A DNA stretch of 64,000 nt from Thiohalobacter sp. IOR34 (GTDB lineage: Bacteria; Pseudomonadota; Gammaproteobacteria; Thiohalobacterales; Thiohalobacteraceae): assembly GCF_030406045.1 (NCBI RefSeq), contig NZ_CP128988.1, positions 1,337,438-1,401,437 on the forward strand, given 5' to 3'. Within the stretch, counting starts at the first letter, position 1. Each line of letters opens with the position of its first letter. Below the pieces are notes generated by a model. The model was not told where the DNA came from, did not search any database, and was given only the letters and a program-made list of their open reading frames with translations. A program made the translations under genes and the position numbers. Positions 21,180 through 30,663 of this stretch are shown one piece after another.

Positions 21180-21390
21180 TTGATGGCCACGGAAGGCGCC
21201 GAGGACACGGATTGCCTTATAGCCACGAAACCCGCGAAATCCACAAACATATTCATTGTCCATGAAAGGCAGGGAAGTTGCCTTGGCCTCTCCGAGGCTG
21301 CACATTGCGCAGTCGCAACAGGGAATTTTCACGGGTGTCGTGGATTTCGTGGTCGCAGGAATCATCCGTGGATTCCGTGGCCATCAAAGA
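21180..21390. repeat. CCACGAAA-type intergenic palindrome 3 (nested, diverged)
   Basis: The serA-pheA gap of about 235 bases is almost wholly an imperfect palindrome. Outer arms GGCCACGGA... and ...GGATTCCGTGGCC, inner arms AGCCACGAAACCCGCGAAAT and GTCGTGGATTTCGTGG. The centre differs from copies 1, 2 and 4. The nested layout suggests insertion of one copy in another. Confidence 0.75.
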
Positions 21391-21412
21391 TTCCCCTGGC
21401 TATAGTGAAACC

Positions 21413-22498
21413 ATGAACGAAAGCGACAAACTGGCCGCCATCCGGGCACGCATCGACGAACTGGACCAGCAGATCCTGGACGCGATCAGCGAGCGGGCGC
21501 GTTGCGCGCAGCAGGTCGCCGAGATCAAGCAGGCGGCCGGTGAATCGACCGATTTCTATCGCCCGGAACGCGAGGCGCAGGTGTTGCAGCGCATCCAGCA
21601 GGCCAACCCCGGGCCGCTGCCGGATGGCGAGGTGGCGCGCCTGTTCCGCGAGATCATGTCGGCCTGCCTGGCCCTGGAGAAGCCGCTGAACATCGCCTAT
21701 CTGGGGCCGGAGGGCACCTTCACCCAGGCCGCGGCGCTGAAACACTTCGGCCATTCGGTCAACACCCTGGCGCTCGGTGCCATCGACGAGGTGTTCCGCG
21801 AGGTGGAGGCGGGTTCGGCCCACTATGGCGTGGTGCCGGTGGAGAATTCGACGGAGGGGGTGGTCAGCCATACGCTGGACATGTTCGTCCGTTCGCCGCT
21901 GAAGATCTGCGGCGAAGTGACGCTGCGTGTCGAGCTGCACATCCTCAGCAGGGAGCCGGGCATCGACGCCATCCAGCGGATCTACGCCCACCGCCAGGCA
22001 CTGGCCCAGTGCCGCGAGTGGCTGGATGCCAACCTGCCGCAGGCGGAACGCATCGCGGTTGCCAGCAACGCCGAGGCGGCGCGCATCGCCAGGGACGAGG
22101 CCGGGGCCGCCGCGGTGGCCAGCGCCACCGCGGCCGAACTCTACGGTCTGGCCATACTGGCGCGCAATGTGGAAGACGAGCCCGGCAACACCACCCGCTT
22201 CCTGGTCATCGGCACCCAGACGGTGGCCCCCAGCGGCCAGGACAAGACCTCGCTGCTGGTTGCGGTGCGCAACCAGCCGGGCGCGCTCTACGAATTGCTC
22301 AGACCCTTCTCGGAACATGGCATCAGCATGACCCGCATCGAGTCGCGCCCCTCGCGTCAGGGGATGTGGGACTATGTGTTTTTTGTCGACATCGAGGGTC
22401 ATGTGGCGGATCCGCCGGTGGCCCGCGCCCTGGAGGAGCTCGGCGAGCGCGCCACGCTGCTGAAGATCCTCGGTTCCTATCCGAAGGCCGTGCTCTGA
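21413..22498 (+). CDS. pheA: Chorismate mutase/prephenate dehydratase (P-protein)
   Basis: 361 residues from ATG 21413. Residues 1-90 form the AroQ chorismate mutase (IRARIDELDQQILDAISERA, VAEIKQ). The central prephenate dehydratase starts IAYLGPEGTFTQAAALKHFG and carries VPVENSTEGVVSHTLDM and NTTRFLVIG. The C-terminal ACT domain has GALYELLRPF and the phenylalanine-sensing ESRPSRQGMWDYVFFVD. It makes phenylpyruvate from chorismate. The stop overlaps the hisC start by one base (TGATG). Confidence 0.97.
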   Translation: MNESDKLAAIRARIDELDQQILDAISERARCAQQVAEIKQAAGESTDFYRPEREAQVLQRIQQANPGPLPDGEVARLFREIMSACLALEKPLNIAYLGPEGTFTQAAALKHFGHSVNTLALGAIDEVFREVEAGSAHYGVVPVENSTEGVVSHTLDMFVRSPLKICGEVTLRVELHILSREPGIDAIQRIYAHRQALAQCREWLDANLPQAERIAVASNAEAARIARDEAGAAAVASATAAELYGLAILARNVEDEPGNTTRFLVIGTQTVAPSGQDKTSLLVAVRNQPGALYELLRPFSEHGISMTRIESRPSRQGMWDYVFFVDIEGHVADPPVARALEELGERATLLKILGSYPKAVL

Positions 22499-23595
22499 TG
22501 ACAGGCTTTCTCGACAGGGCCACGCCCGGCGTGCGCGGACTCCACCCCTATGAACCTGGCAAACCGCTGGAGGAACTGGAGCGCGAGTATGGCATCCGTG
22601 ATGCCGTCAAGCTGGCCTCCAACGAGAATCCGCTGGGCCCCAGCCCACGGGTCGCGCCGCTCCTGGCCGAGGCCATGGGCGAACTGGCCCGCTACCCGGA
22701 TGGCAACGGCTTCGCCCTGAAGCAGGCGCTCGCCGGTCACCACGGCGTCGATACCGCGCAGATCACCCTGGGCAACGGTTCCAACGACGTCCTGGAGCTC
22801 GTCGCCCGGGTGTTTCTCGCCCCTGGCCGCGAGGCCGTGTTCTCGGAACACGCCTTTGCCGTCTATCCCATCGTCACCCAGGCGACCGGCGCCACGGCGC
22901 GCATCGCCCCGGCGCGTGACTATGGCCATGACCTCGATGCCATGGCGGCCCTGATCGGCGGGCGGACCTCGGTGGTGTTCATCGCCAACCCCAACAATCC
23001 GACCGGCACCTGGCTGGGCCGACAGGCACTGCTGCAGTTCCTCGAAGGGGTGCCGCCGGAGGTGGTGGTGGTGCTGGACGAGGCCTATGTCGAATACGTC
23101 GAGGCAGCGGATTATCCCGACAGCCTGCCCTGGCTGGCGCGCTTCCCCAACCTGGTGATCACCCGCACCTTCTCCAAGGCCTACGGCCTGGCCGGACTGC
23201 GCGTGGGCTATGCCCTGTCCCATCCCGAACTGGCCGAGCTGTTCAACCGGGTGCGCCAACCGTTCAACGTGAACAGTCTGGCGCTGGCCGCCGCGGAGGT
23301 GGCCCTTGGCGACCAGGAACACATCCGCCGTGCCCTGGAGCTGAACCGCTCCGGCATGCAGTTCTGGGAGACGAGCTGCCGCCGTCTGGGGTTGGATTTC
23401 ATCCCCTCGGTTGGCAATTTCCTCTGCATCGACGTCGGCCGGTCCGGCCCCGAGGTCTACCAGGCGCTGTTGCCCGAGGGGGTGATCGTGCGCCCGGTGG
23501 CCAACTACGGCCTGCCCCGCCACCTGCGCATTACCATCGGTCTGGAGGATGAGAACCGCCGCGCCGTCGCTGCCCTGGAGCGGGTGCTGGCATGA
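22498..23595 (+). CDS. hisC: Histidinol-phosphate/aromatic aminotransferase
   Basis: 365 residues. Fold-type I PLP aminotransferase with KLASNENPLGPSP, NPNNPTGTW, the DEAYVEY motif, and the PLP-lysine K227 in TRTFSKAYGLAGLRVGY. HisC enzymes act on histidinol phosphate; located between pheA and tyrA, this copy may also transaminate phenylpyruvate or 4-hydroxyphenylpyruvate (hisC2 in Pseudomonas occupies this position). The start overlaps the pheA stop and the end overlaps tyrA by 4 bases, a tightly coupled trio. Confidence 0.95.
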   Translation: MTGFLDRATPGVRGLHPYEPGKPLEELEREYGIRDAVKLASNENPLGPSPRVAPLLAEAMGELARYPDGNGFALKQALAGHHGVDTAQITLGNGSNDVLELVARVFLAPGREAVFSEHAFAVYPIVTQATGATARIAPARDYGHDLDAMAALIGGRTSVVFIANPNNPTGTWLGRQALLQFLEGVPPEVVVVLDEAYVEYVEAADYPDSLPWLARFPNLVITRTFSKAYGLAGLRVGYALSHPELAELFNRVRQPFNVNSLALAAAEVALGDQEHIRRALELNRSGMQFWETSCRRLGLDFIPSVGNFLCIDVGRSGPEVYQALLPEGVIVRPVANYGLPRHLRITIGLEDENRRAVAALERVLA

Positions 23596-24461
23596 TCCGG
23601 CGTCTGGCCATCATCGGCGTCGGCCTGATCGGCGGTTCCCTGGCCCGCGCCCTGCGTGCCGCCGGTGCGGTTGGCGAGGTGGTCGGCAGTGGCCGCCGGG
23701 CGGAGCACCTGCAGCAGGCGGTCGATCTCGGGGTCATCGATCGTTTCAGCACCGATCCGGCCGCGGCCGTGACCGGCGCCGATCTGATCGTGGTGGCGGT
23801 CCCGCTTGGCGCCATGGGGGAGGTGTTCCGCGCCATCGTGCCGCACCTGGCAGCCGATGCCGTGGTCACCGATGTCGGCAGCGCCAAGGCGGCGGTGGTC
23901 ACCGCCTTGCGTGAGGCGCTGGGTGAGGTGCCGGACTGGTTCGTGCCCGGGCATCCCATCGCCGGTACCGAGCGCAGCGGCGTCGCGGCGTCCTTTGCCG
24001 AGCTGTTCCAGGGCCGGCGGGTGATCCTCACGCCGCTGGCGCATACCGATCCGCAGGCCGTGGCGCGGGTGCGGGCGATGTGGCAGCATGCCGGCGCCGA
24101 GGTGGTGGAGATGGGCGTCGAGCTGCACGACGAGGTGCTGGCTGCGACCAGTCACCTGCCGCATGTGCTGGCCTTCGCCCTGGTCGACAGCCTGGCGCGG
24201 ATGCACGAGCACAACGAGATCTTCACCTATGCCGCCGGTGGCTTCCGCGACTTCACCCGTATCGCCTCCAGCGATCCGGTGATGTGGCGTGACATTTGTC
24301 TGGCCAACCGGGCCGCCCTGCTCGACATGATTGAGCGCTTCAATCGCGATCTCGGCGAAATGACCCGCGCCATCGAGGACGGTGACGGCGATGCCCTGCT
24401 GGAGATCTTCAGTCGCGCCAAGCAGGCGCGGGACGAGCACGTCCTTCGGGGTGAGGAGTGA
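23592..24461 (+). CDS. tyrA: Prephenate dehydrogenase
   Basis: 289 residues. The N-terminal Rossmann fold begins LAIIGVGLIGGSLARALR; catalytic and binding motifs VTDVGSAKAAVV and PGHPIAGTERSGV (His) follow, then a helical dimerisation domain with SHLPHVLAFAL and GGFRDFTRIASSDP. It oxidatively decarboxylates prephenate (or arogenate) to the tyrosine precursor. It is a stand-alone TyrA, not fused to AroA as in some Pseudomonas. It overlaps hisC by 4 bases. Confidence 0.96.
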   Translation: MIRRLAIIGVGLIGGSLARALRAAGAVGEVVGSGRRAEHLQQAVDLGVIDRFSTDPAAAVTGADLIVVAVPLGAMGEVFRAIVPHLAADAVVTDVGSAKAAVVTALREALGEVPDWFVPGHPIAGTERSGVAASFAELFQGRRVILTPLAHTDPQAVARVRAMWQHAGAEVVEMGVELHDEVLAATSHLPHVLAFALVDSLARMHEHNEIFTYAAGGFRDFTRIASSDPVMWRDICLANRAALLDMIERFNRDLGEMTRAIEDGDGDALLEIFSRAKQARDEHVLRGEE

Positions 24462-24466
24462 GGAGA

Positions 24467-24569
24467 ATGGCCACGAAATCCACGAAATCTACGAAAATGT
24501 GCTTGGGGGGTTGCTGCGCCGCGCGAAGCGCGTGCGCCGCAATTATCCTTTTCGTGGGTTTCGTGGCTG
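24467..24569. repeat. CCACGAAA-type intergenic palindrome 4
   Basis: About 103 bases between tyrA and aroA. Arms ATGGCCACGAAATCCACGAA and TTTTCGTGGGTTTCGTGGCT; the centre GCGCCGCGCGAAGCGCGTGC forms an inner hairpin as in copies 1 and 2. Confidence 0.9.
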
Positions 24570-24597
24570 AATCGAATGACGAGGAAGTGGTTGGACG

Positions 24598-25908
24598 ATG
24601 ACTGAGGTGCGTTTTCATGTGGAAGCCGGTGGCCGTCTGGGCGGCCGCGTGCGGGTGCCGGGCGACAAGTCGATTTCGCACCGTTCGATCATGCTGGGCT
24701 CGCTGGCCGATGGCGTGACCGAGGTGAGCGGCTTTCTCGAGGGCGAGGACAGCCTGGCGACGCTTGCGGCCTTCCGTGCCATGGGGGTCGCCATCGAGGG
24801 GCCGGACGAGGGGCAGCTCAGCATCCATGGGGTCGGCCTGCATGGTCTGCGCCGGCCCGCTGAGCCCTTGTACCTGGGCAATTCCGGCACCTCCATGCGC
24901 CTGCTGGCCGGCCTGCTGGCCGGTCAGGGCTTCGATACGGTGCTCACCGGTGACGCCTCGCTCTCCAGCCGGCCGATGAAGCGGGTGATCGATCCGCTGA
25001 CCGAGATGGGGGCCCGCATCGACAGCGAGCCGGGCGGCACCGCGCCGCTCCGGATCCATGGTGGCCAGCGACTGCACGGTATCCACTACCGGCTGCCGAT
25101 GGCCAGCGCCCAGGTCAAGTCCTGCGTCCTGCTCGCCGGCCTCTATGCCGAAGGCGAGACCTGCACCATCGAGCCCGCCCCCACCCGCGACCACACCGAA
25201 CGCATGCTCGCGGGCATGGGCTATCCGGTCGAGGTCGAGGGGCGCACCGCCTGCCTCAGCGGCGGTGGCCGGCTGCGGGCGACACGCATCGACGTGCCTT
25301 CCGACATCTCCTCGGCAGCCTTTTTCCTGGTCGGCGCCAGCATCGCAGCCGGTTCGGACCTGACCCTGGAGCACGTCGGCATGAACCCGACCCGCACCGG
25401 GGTGATCGACATCCTGCGCCTGATGGGCGCGGACATCGAGGTTTCCAACGCGCGTGAGGTGGGCGGTGAACCGGTCGCCGATCTGCGGGTGCGCAGTGCG
25501 CCGCTCAAGGGCATCGCCATTCCCGAGGCGCTGGTACCGCTGGCCATCGACGAGTTTCCCGCCCTGTTCGTCGCTGCCGCCTGCGCTGAAGGCGAGACGC
25601 TGCTCACCGGGGCCGAGGAACTGCGGGTCAAGGAGAGCGACCGTATCCAGGTGATGGCCGACGGCCTGCAGGCGCTCGGCATCCAGGCCGATCCGACACC
25701 GGACGGCATCCGCATCCAGGGCGGGGTGCTGCGCGGCGGACGGGTGGCCAGTCACGGCGACCACCGCATCGCCATGGCCTTCGCCATGGCCGCGTTGCGC
25801 GCCGACGGTCCCATCGACATCGAGGACTGCGCCAACGTCAACACCTCCTTCCCCGGCTTCGTCGAGCTGGCCGCCGGGGCGGGGCTGAAGATTTCCACTC
25901 TGGGCTGA
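24598..25908 (+). CDS. aroA: 3-phosphoshikimate 1-carboxyvinyltransferase (EPSP synthase)
   Basis: 436 residues. Substrate-binding motif PGDKSISHRSIMLG (K24) at the N-terminus, LGNSGTSMRLLAGLL, LSSRPMKRVIDPL, and the late ELRVKESDRI and DHRIAMAFAMAALR typical of AroA. It transfers enolpyruvate from PEP to shikimate-3-phosphate, supplying chorismate for the upstream pheA/tyrA products. The NSGTSMR form resembles variants described as class II-like, so glyphosate tolerance is conceivable but untested. Confidence 0.97.
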   Translation: MTEVRFHVEAGGRLGGRVRVPGDKSISHRSIMLGSLADGVTEVSGFLEGEDSLATLAAFRAMGVAIEGPDEGQLSIHGVGLHGLRRPAEPLYLGNSGTSMRLLAGLLAGQGFDTVLTGDASLSSRPMKRVIDPLTEMGARIDSEPGGTAPLRIHGGQRLHGIHYRLPMASAQVKSCVLLAGLYAEGETCTIEPAPTRDHTERMLAGMGYPVEVEGRTACLSGGGRLRATRIDVPSDISSAAFFLVGASIAAGSDLTLEHVGMNPTRTGVIDILRLMGADIEVSNAREVGGEPVADLRVRSAPLKGIAIPEALVPLAIDEFPALFVAAACAEGETLLTGAEELRVKESDRIQVMADGLQALGIQADPTPDGIRIQGGVLRGGRVASHGDHRIAMAFAMAALRADGPIDIEDCANVNTSFPGFVELAAGAGLKISTLG

Positions 25909-25914
25909 TAACCT

Positions 25915-26061
25915 AATAGCCACGGAAAACACGGCATTGACGATAGCCACGAAACCCACTAAACCCACTAAACCCACGAAAGACGATGAAGCAAAAATTG
26001 TCCGTGGGTTTAGCGGGTTTCGTGGCCATTCTTTATGAAAGTCCGTGTCTTCCGTGGCCAT
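25915..26061. repeat. CCACGAAA-type intergenic palindrome 5 (nested)
   Basis: About 147 bases between aroA and cmk. Outer arms AGCCACGGAAAACACGG and CCGTGTCTTCCGTGGC enclose an inner palindrome AGCCACGAAACCCACTAAAC / GTTTAGCGGGTTTCGTGGC. The inner left arm has the decamer CACTAAACCC duplicated in tandem. Confidence 0.85.
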
Positions 26062-26081
26062 GACAACAGAAGACGACCACC

Positions 26082-26765
26082 ATGAACAATGAAACCATTC
26101 CCGTGATCACCATCGACGGCCCGAGCGGCTCCGGCAAGGGCACCATCGGCCGCGCCCTGGCCCGCGAGCTGGGCTGGCATTTCCTCGACAGCGGGGCGCT
26201 CTACCGGGTGCTGGCCCTGGCCGCCTTGCGGCGCGGCCTGGCGCTGGACGACGAGTCGGCCCTGGCCGAGCTGGCGGCGCGGCTGGATGTGCGCTTCCCG
26301 GCCGAGGGCGATGGGGTGATTCTCGACGGCGAGGCGGTCGACCGCGAGATCCGCTCCGAGAAGGCGGGTGATGCGGCCTCCCGGGTGGCGACCCTGCCGG
26401 CAGTACGCGCCGCGCTGCTGGAACGCCAGCGTGCCTTCCGCACGGCACCCGGCCTGGTGGCCGACGGGCGGGACATGGGCAGCGTGGTGTTTCCGGATGC
26501 ACCGCTGAAGATCTATCTGACGGCGAGCGCCGAGGAGCGGGCCCGGCGCCGCTACCAGCAGTTGCGGGAGAAGGGCATCGAGGCCGACATGGCGGCGCTG
26601 GTGGAGGAGATCGCGGCGCGCGACGCCCGGGACATGAACCGGCCGGTGGCCCCGCTCAAGCCGGCGGAGGATGCGGTGATCATCGATACCTCGGCGCTGG
26701 ATATCGACGCCACCCTGGACCAGGTGCGGCAGCTGGTGGCGGAGCGCCTCGGCAGGGCAGGCTGA
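26082..26765 (+). CDS. cmk: Cytidylate kinase
   Basis: 227 residues. P-loop [18 protein letters not shown] at residues 8-25, the CMP-binding [31 protein letters not shown] and the lid [15 protein letters not shown]. It phosphorylates CMP and dCMP. The order cmk-rpsA-ihfB is conserved across gammaproteobacteria. It starts right after palindrome 5; a strong -10 element for rpsA follows its stop. Confidence 0.97.
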   Translation: MNNETIPVITIDGPSGSGKGTIGRALARELGWHFLDSGALYRVLALAALRRGLALDDESALAELAARLDVRFPAEGDGVILDGEAVDREIRSEKAGDAASRVATLPAVRAALLERQRAFRTAPGLVADGRDMGSVVFPDAPLKIYLTASAEERARRRYQQLREKGIEADMAALVEEIAARDARDMNRPVAPLKPAEDAVIIDTSALDIDATLDQVRQLVAERLGRAG

Positions 26766-26847
26766 GGCCGGAGGAGGGCGGCGGCCCCCAGGCGCCGGAC
26801 CTGTCGATACCCTTGTCCAAGGGTATGAATTTCTCGAAAAAAGGGCG

Positions 26848-26853
26848 TATAAT
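26848..26853 (+). promoter_or_regulatory. rpsA: rpsA promoter -10 element
   Basis: Perfect TATAAT at 26848-26853 in the cmk-rpsA gap, 144 bases before the rpsA start. A matching -35 box at 17 bp is weak, so the promoter may depend on an extended or AT-rich upstream region. Confidence 0.65.
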
Positions 26854-26871
26854 ACCGCCCCTTTCAGGGTG

Positions 26872-26895
26872 CCCGGGCAGCAATCCCGGGTTTTT
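26872..26895 (+). terminator. Terminator-like hairpin in the rpsA leader
   Basis: CCCGGG (26872-26877), a 7-base loop, CCCGGG (26885-26890), then TTTTT. It lies between the TATAAT box and the rpsA start, so it is either a weak terminator for read-through from cmk or an attenuator for rpsA. Confidence 0.5.
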
Positions 26896-26996
26896 GTCGT
26901 TAAACAACCCGTGAGGTGGCTAACGGTCCAGGCCGGCCGCCGCGCGGTCAACAGCTAGAGAATCGCCAAGTCCGCGATTCAAGGATTGAATTCATC

Positions 26997-28670
26997 ATGA
27001 GCGAAAGCTTTGCCGAACTGTTCGAAGAGAGTCTTGCCCAGCAGCAGATGCGTCCCGGTTCCATCGTCACCGGCCAGGTGGTCGACGTGCGCCCGGACGT
27101 GGTGGTCGTCAATGCCGGCCTGAAATCGGAGGGTGTCATCCCCATCGAGCAGTTCACCAACGAGCAGGGTGAGGTCGAGGTGCAGGTCGGCGACGAGGTC
27201 GAGGTGGCCCTGGACGCCGTCGAGGATGGCTTCGGCGAGACCCGCCTGTCGCGCGAGAAGGCCAAGCGTGCCCGTGCCTGGACCGAGCTGGAGAAGGCCT
27301 TCGAGAACGACGAGACCGTGACCGGCATGATCAGCGGCAAGGTCAAGGGTGGCTTCACGGTCGATATCAAGAACATCCGCGCCTTCCTCCCGGGTTCCCT
27401 GGTCGATGTGCGCCCGGTGCGCGATACCGCCTACCTGGAAGGCAAGGAGCTGGAGTTCAAGGTCATCAAGCTGGACCAGAAGCGCAACAACGTGGTCGTC
27501 TCCCGCCGCGCCGTGGTCGAGTCCGAGTACAGCGCCGAGCGCGAGACCCTGCTCAAGAACCTGCAGGAAGGGATGATCATCAAGGGCGTGGTCAAGAACC
27601 TCACCGACTACGGCGTGTTCGTGGACCTGGGCGGCATCGACGGCCTGCTGCACATCACCGACATGGCCTGGAAGCGGGTCAAGCATCCTTCCGAGATCGT
27701 CAACGTCGGCGACGAGATCGAGGTCAAGGTGCTCAAGTTCGACCGCGAGCGCAACCGCGTCTCCCTCGGCCTCAAGCAGCTCGGCCAGGACCCCTGGGCC
27801 GATCTGGCGCGCCGCTATCCGGAGGGCACCCGGCTGTTCGGCAAGGTTACCAACATCGCCGACTACGGCTGCTTCGTGGAGATCGAGGAGGGCGTGGAAG
27901 GCCTGGTGCACGTCTCCGAGATGGACTGGACCAACAAGAACGTCAATCCGGCCAAGGTGGTGCACGTCGGCCAGGAGGTCGAAGTCATGGTGCTGGACAT
28001 CGACGAGGAGCGGCGCCGCATCTCGCTGGGCATGAAGCAGTGCCATGCCAACCCGTGGGAGGAGTTTGCCGCCCTGCATAACAAGGGCGACAAGGTCACG
28101 GGTACCATCAAGTCGATCACCGACTTCGGCATCTTCGTCGGCCTGGAAGGCGGCATCGATGGCCTGGTGCACCTGTCCGACATCTCCTGGCACGAGCCGG
28201 GCGAGGAGGCGGTGCATCACTACAAGAAGGGTGACGAGGTCGAGGCCGTGGTGCTGGCCGTGGATCCCGAGCGCGAGCGCATCTCGCTGGGCATCAAGCA
28301 GCTGGACAAGGACCCCTTCTCCAACTTCGTGGCCGAGCATCCCAAGGGCAGCATCGTCAAGGGCGTGGTCAAGGAGGTGGACGCGAAGGCGGCCGTGGTC
28401 GATCTGGGCGACGGCATCGAGGGTACCCTGCGTGCCTCCGAGCTGGCTCGCGACCGGGTCGAGGATGCCCGCACCGTGCTCAAGGAGGGTGACGAGGTCG
28501 AGGCCAAGTTCATGGGCGTCGATCGCAAGAACCGCACCATCAGCCTGTCGATCAAGGCCAAGGAGATGGGTGAGGAAGCCGAGGCCGTGCAGGATTACTC
28601 GCGGCAGGCCGGCAGCGCCACCACAACCCTCGGCGACTTGCTGAAGGAACAGATGGAGTCCAAGGACTAA
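26997..28670 (+). CDS. rpsA: 30S ribosomal protein S1
   Basis: 557 residues from ATG 26997 (AAGGA upstream), the same length as E. coli S1. Six S1 RNA-binding domains follow each other: two degenerate N-terminal ones that dock to the ribosome, then four with the typical [51 protein letters not shown] and [15 protein letters not shown] openings. S1 unfolds mRNA at the 30S platform for translation initiation. It is known to be autoregulated at its leader; the hairpin at 26872 may contribute. Confidence 0.98.
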   Translation: MSESFAELFEESLAQQQMRPGSIVTGQVVDVRPDVVVVNAGLKSEGVIPIEQFTNEQGEVEVQVGDEVEVALDAVEDGFGETRLSREKAKRARAWTELEKAFENDETVTGMISGKVKGGFTVDIKNIRAFLPGSLVDVRPVRDTAYLEGKELEFKVIKLDQKRNNVVVSRRAVVESEYSAERETLLKNLQEGMIIKGVVKNLTDYGVFVDLGGIDGLLHITDMAWKRVKHPSEIVNVGDEIEVKVLKFDRERNRVSLGLKQLGQDPWADLARRYPEGTRLFGKVTNIADYGCFVEIEEGVEGLVHVSEMDWTNKNVNPAKVVHVGQEVEVMVLDIDEERRRISLGMKQCHANPWEEFAALHNKGDKVTGTIKSITDFGIFVGLEGGIDGLVHLSDISWHEPGEEAVHHYKKGDEVEAVVLAVDPERERISLGIKQLDKDPFSNFVAEHPKGSIVKGVVKEVDAKAAVVDLGDGIEGTLRASELARDRVEDARTVLKEGDEVEAKFMGVDRKNRTISLSIKAKEMGEEAEAVQDYSRQAGSATTTLGDLLKEQMESKD

Positions 28671-28729
28671 GTTGTTGCTTCTCAATCCTTTTCGGGTTAT
28701 AAATCTGAATCGAGATTAGGTGTGGGTCC

Positions 28730-28752
28730 GGGCAGCCGCCTTGCGGCTGCCC
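28730..28752 (+). promoter_or_regulatory. Stable hairpin between rpsA and ihfB
   Basis: Perfect 10-bp stem GGGCAGCCGC/GCGGCTGCCC with a CTT loop, 60 bases after the rpsA stop and 21 bases before ihfB. No T-run follows, so it more likely protects the rpsA 3' end or modulates ihfB expression than terminates. Confidence 0.55.
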
Positions 28753-28773
28753 GCTTCAACCGGGAAGAAGCCA

Positions 28774-29091
28774 ATGACGAAGTCTGAACTGATCGAAATT
28801 CTCGCCAGCAAGAACAGCCATCTGAACTACAAGGATGTCGAGCTTGCGGTGAAGAGCCTCCTCGAGCAGATGAGCCAGTCGCTGGCCACCGGGCAGCGGA
28901 TCGAGATCCGTGGTTTCGGCAGCTTCTCCCTGCATTATCGTCCGCCGCGGGTGGGCCGGAATCCCAAGACCGGCGAGGCCGTGGCCCTGTCCTCCAAGTA
29001 TGTTCCCCACTTCAAGCCGGGCAAGGAGCTCCGCGAGCGGGTCAATGCCGGCCGCGACAACGCCATCAAGCCCAGCGAACCCGGACATTAG
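28774..29091 (+). CDS. ihfB: Integration host factor subunit beta
   Basis: 105 residues from ATG 28774 (GGGAAG upstream). HU/IHF fold: [14 protein letters not shown] at the start, [20 protein letters not shown], and the beta-ribbon arm [27 protein letters not shown], split here by function: the Pro at the arm tip intercalates DNA. With IhfA it bends DNA sharply at specific sites. Its position after rpsA, and upstream of an O-antigen-type locus, is the same as himD in Pseudomonas aeruginosa. Confidence 0.97.
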   Translation: MTKSELIEILASKNSHLNYKDVELAVKSLLEQMSQSLATGQRIEIRGFGSFSLHYRPPRVGRNPKTGEAVALSSKYVPHFKPGKELRERVNAGRDNAIKPSEPGH

Positions 29092-29176
29092 TCCGCTCCG
29101 CCGGTTTCCTTCCGCGTTCCTTGCGCTTGTGCCGGCGCCTCTTGGTAAACCAGCCGTCTGAACCTGCGGAGGGTCC

Positions 29177-29470
29177 ATGGCACGATTCATTTCCTTTCTG
29201 GCACTGCTGCTGCTGGTGCTGCTGGGGCTCGCCTTCTCGGTCCTCAATGCCCACCCCGTGCAGCTCGACTACTTCTTCGGTAGCCGCCAGGTTCCCCTGG
29301 CACTGACCCTGGTGCTGACCCTGGCCGTTGGCGCACTGCTCGGTATCCTGTTCAGTCTCGGGCTGGTGATCCGGCTGAAACGGGAAAACCTGCGCCTGCG
29401 CCGCAAGGCCCAGGTGGCCGAGCAGGAGATCAGCAACCTGCGCGCCATTCCGATCAAAGACCCGCATTGA
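29177..29470 (+). CDS. lapA: Lipopolysaccharide assembly protein LapA
   Basis: 97 residues from ATG 29177 with GGAGGG upstream. Two transmembrane helices (about residues 5-22 and 42-65) with the LapA-domain signature VQLDYFFGSRQVPLAL between them, then a basic coiled-coil tail. LapA works with LapB in the inner membrane to control LpxC turnover and LPS assembly. It is immediately followed by lapB. Confidence 0.93.
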   Translation: MARFISFLALLLLVLLGLAFSVLNAHPVQLDYFFGSRQVPLALTLVLTLAVGALLGILFSLGLVIRLKRENLRLRRKAQVAEQEISNLRAIPIKDPH

Positions 29471-29472
29471 AC

Positions 29473-30639
29473 ATGCTGGATCTTCTCTGGTTGCTGTTGC
29501 CGGTCGCCGCCGCATCCGGGTGGCTGATGGCTCGCCGCAGCCAGGGCGATCCCTGCGCCGATCAGCGCGCCGAGCTCAACTCGGATTACTTCCGGGGGCT
29601 GAACTTCCTGCTCAATGAGCAACCGGACAAGGCCATCGAGGTGTTCATCCAGATGCTGGAGGTGGACAGCGACACGGCCGAGACCCATCTGGCGCTCGGC
29701 AATCTGTTCCGCCGTCGCGGCGAGGTGGACCGCGCCATCCGTATCCACCAGAATCTGATCGCCCGTCCGACGCTGAACCGCGAGCAGCGCGGCGCGGCCC
29801 TGCTGGAGCTGGGACAGGACTACATGCGGGCCGGCCTGCTTGATCGGGCCGAGAGCCTGCTGCGCGAGTTGCTGGAGATCGGCAGCCAGACGCGCCCCGC
29901 ACTCAAGCATCTGCTCGATATCTATCAGCAGGAAAAGGAATGGGACCAGGCGATCGAGATCGCACGTCGCCTGCAGGCGGAGCAGGACCAGGACATGCGC
30001 CCGGTGATTGCCCAGTTCTACTGCGAACTGGCCGAGGCCGCGCTGCGCAATGGCGATCCGGCCGAGGCCGGCAATCTGGCCAAGCGCGCCCTGGGCTTCG
30101 ACCGCGCCTGTGTCCGTGCCAGCCTGATCCAGGGGCGGATCGCGCGCGAGGCCGGGCAGTTCAGGCAGGCGATTCGTGCCTTCCGGCGTATCGAGGAGCA
30201 GGACATCGAGTTCCTCCCCGAGGTGCTGCCGGAATTGCAGGCCTGCTTCCGGGCCGCCGGCAACCCGCGGGGCATGCTCGACTACCTCCGCCAGGTGGGC
30301 GAGGGCTACAAGGGCATTTCCACCGTGCTGCTGCAGTCCGAACTGCTGCAGCAGATGGAAGGCGATCAGGCAGCGATCGACTACATGGAGGCCCAGCTGC
30401 GGCGGCGGCCCTCGGTGCGCGGGCTGGGCCGGCTGATCCAGCTCAAGCTGGGGCGCAGCGAGGGGGAGGGCCGCGAGGATCTGCAGGTGCTCGACGATCT
30501 GGTCGACAAGCTGCTCGAGAACCGGCCACGCTATCAGTGCAAGCACTGTGGCTTCGAGGGCAAGTCGCTGCATTGGCAGTGTCCGGGCTGCAAGGAGTGG
30601 AACACGGTGAAGCCGATGCGTGGCGTGGTGGACGAATAG
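29473..30639 (+). CDS. lapB: Lipopolysaccharide assembly protein LapB (YciM)
   Basis: 388 residues from ATG 29473, two bases after the lapA stop; a TTG two codons upstream overlaps it. One N-terminal membrane anchor (LLWLLLPVAAASGWLM) is followed by TPR repeats (DYFRGLNFLLNEQPDKAIEV, THLALGNLFRRRGEVDRAIR and later) and a C-terminal rubredoxin-type metal site CKHCGF ... CPGCKEW. LapB guides LpxC to FtsH and so sets the LPS/phospholipid balance. All four Cys are present. Confidence 0.96.
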   Translation: MLDLLWLLLPVAAASGWLMARRSQGDPCADQRAELNSDYFRGLNFLLNEQPDKAIEVFIQMLEVDSDTAETHLALGNLFRRRGEVDRAIRIHQNLIARPTLNREQRGAALLELGQDYMRAGLLDRAESLLRELLEIGSQTRPALKHLLDIYQQEKEWDQAIEIARRLQAEQDQDMRPVIAQFYCELAEAALRNGDPAEAGNLAKRALGFDRACVRASLIQGRIAREAGQFRQAIRAFRRIEEQDIEFLPEVLPELQACFRAAGNPRGMLDYLRQVGEGYKGISTVLLQSELLQQMEGDQAAIDYMEAQLRRRPSVRGLGRLIQLKLGRSEGEGREDLQVLDDLVDKLLENRPRYQCKHCGFEGKSLHWQCPGCKEWNTVKPMRGVVDE

Positions 30640-30663
30640 GGGCATCCCCAAAGGCGGAAGACG

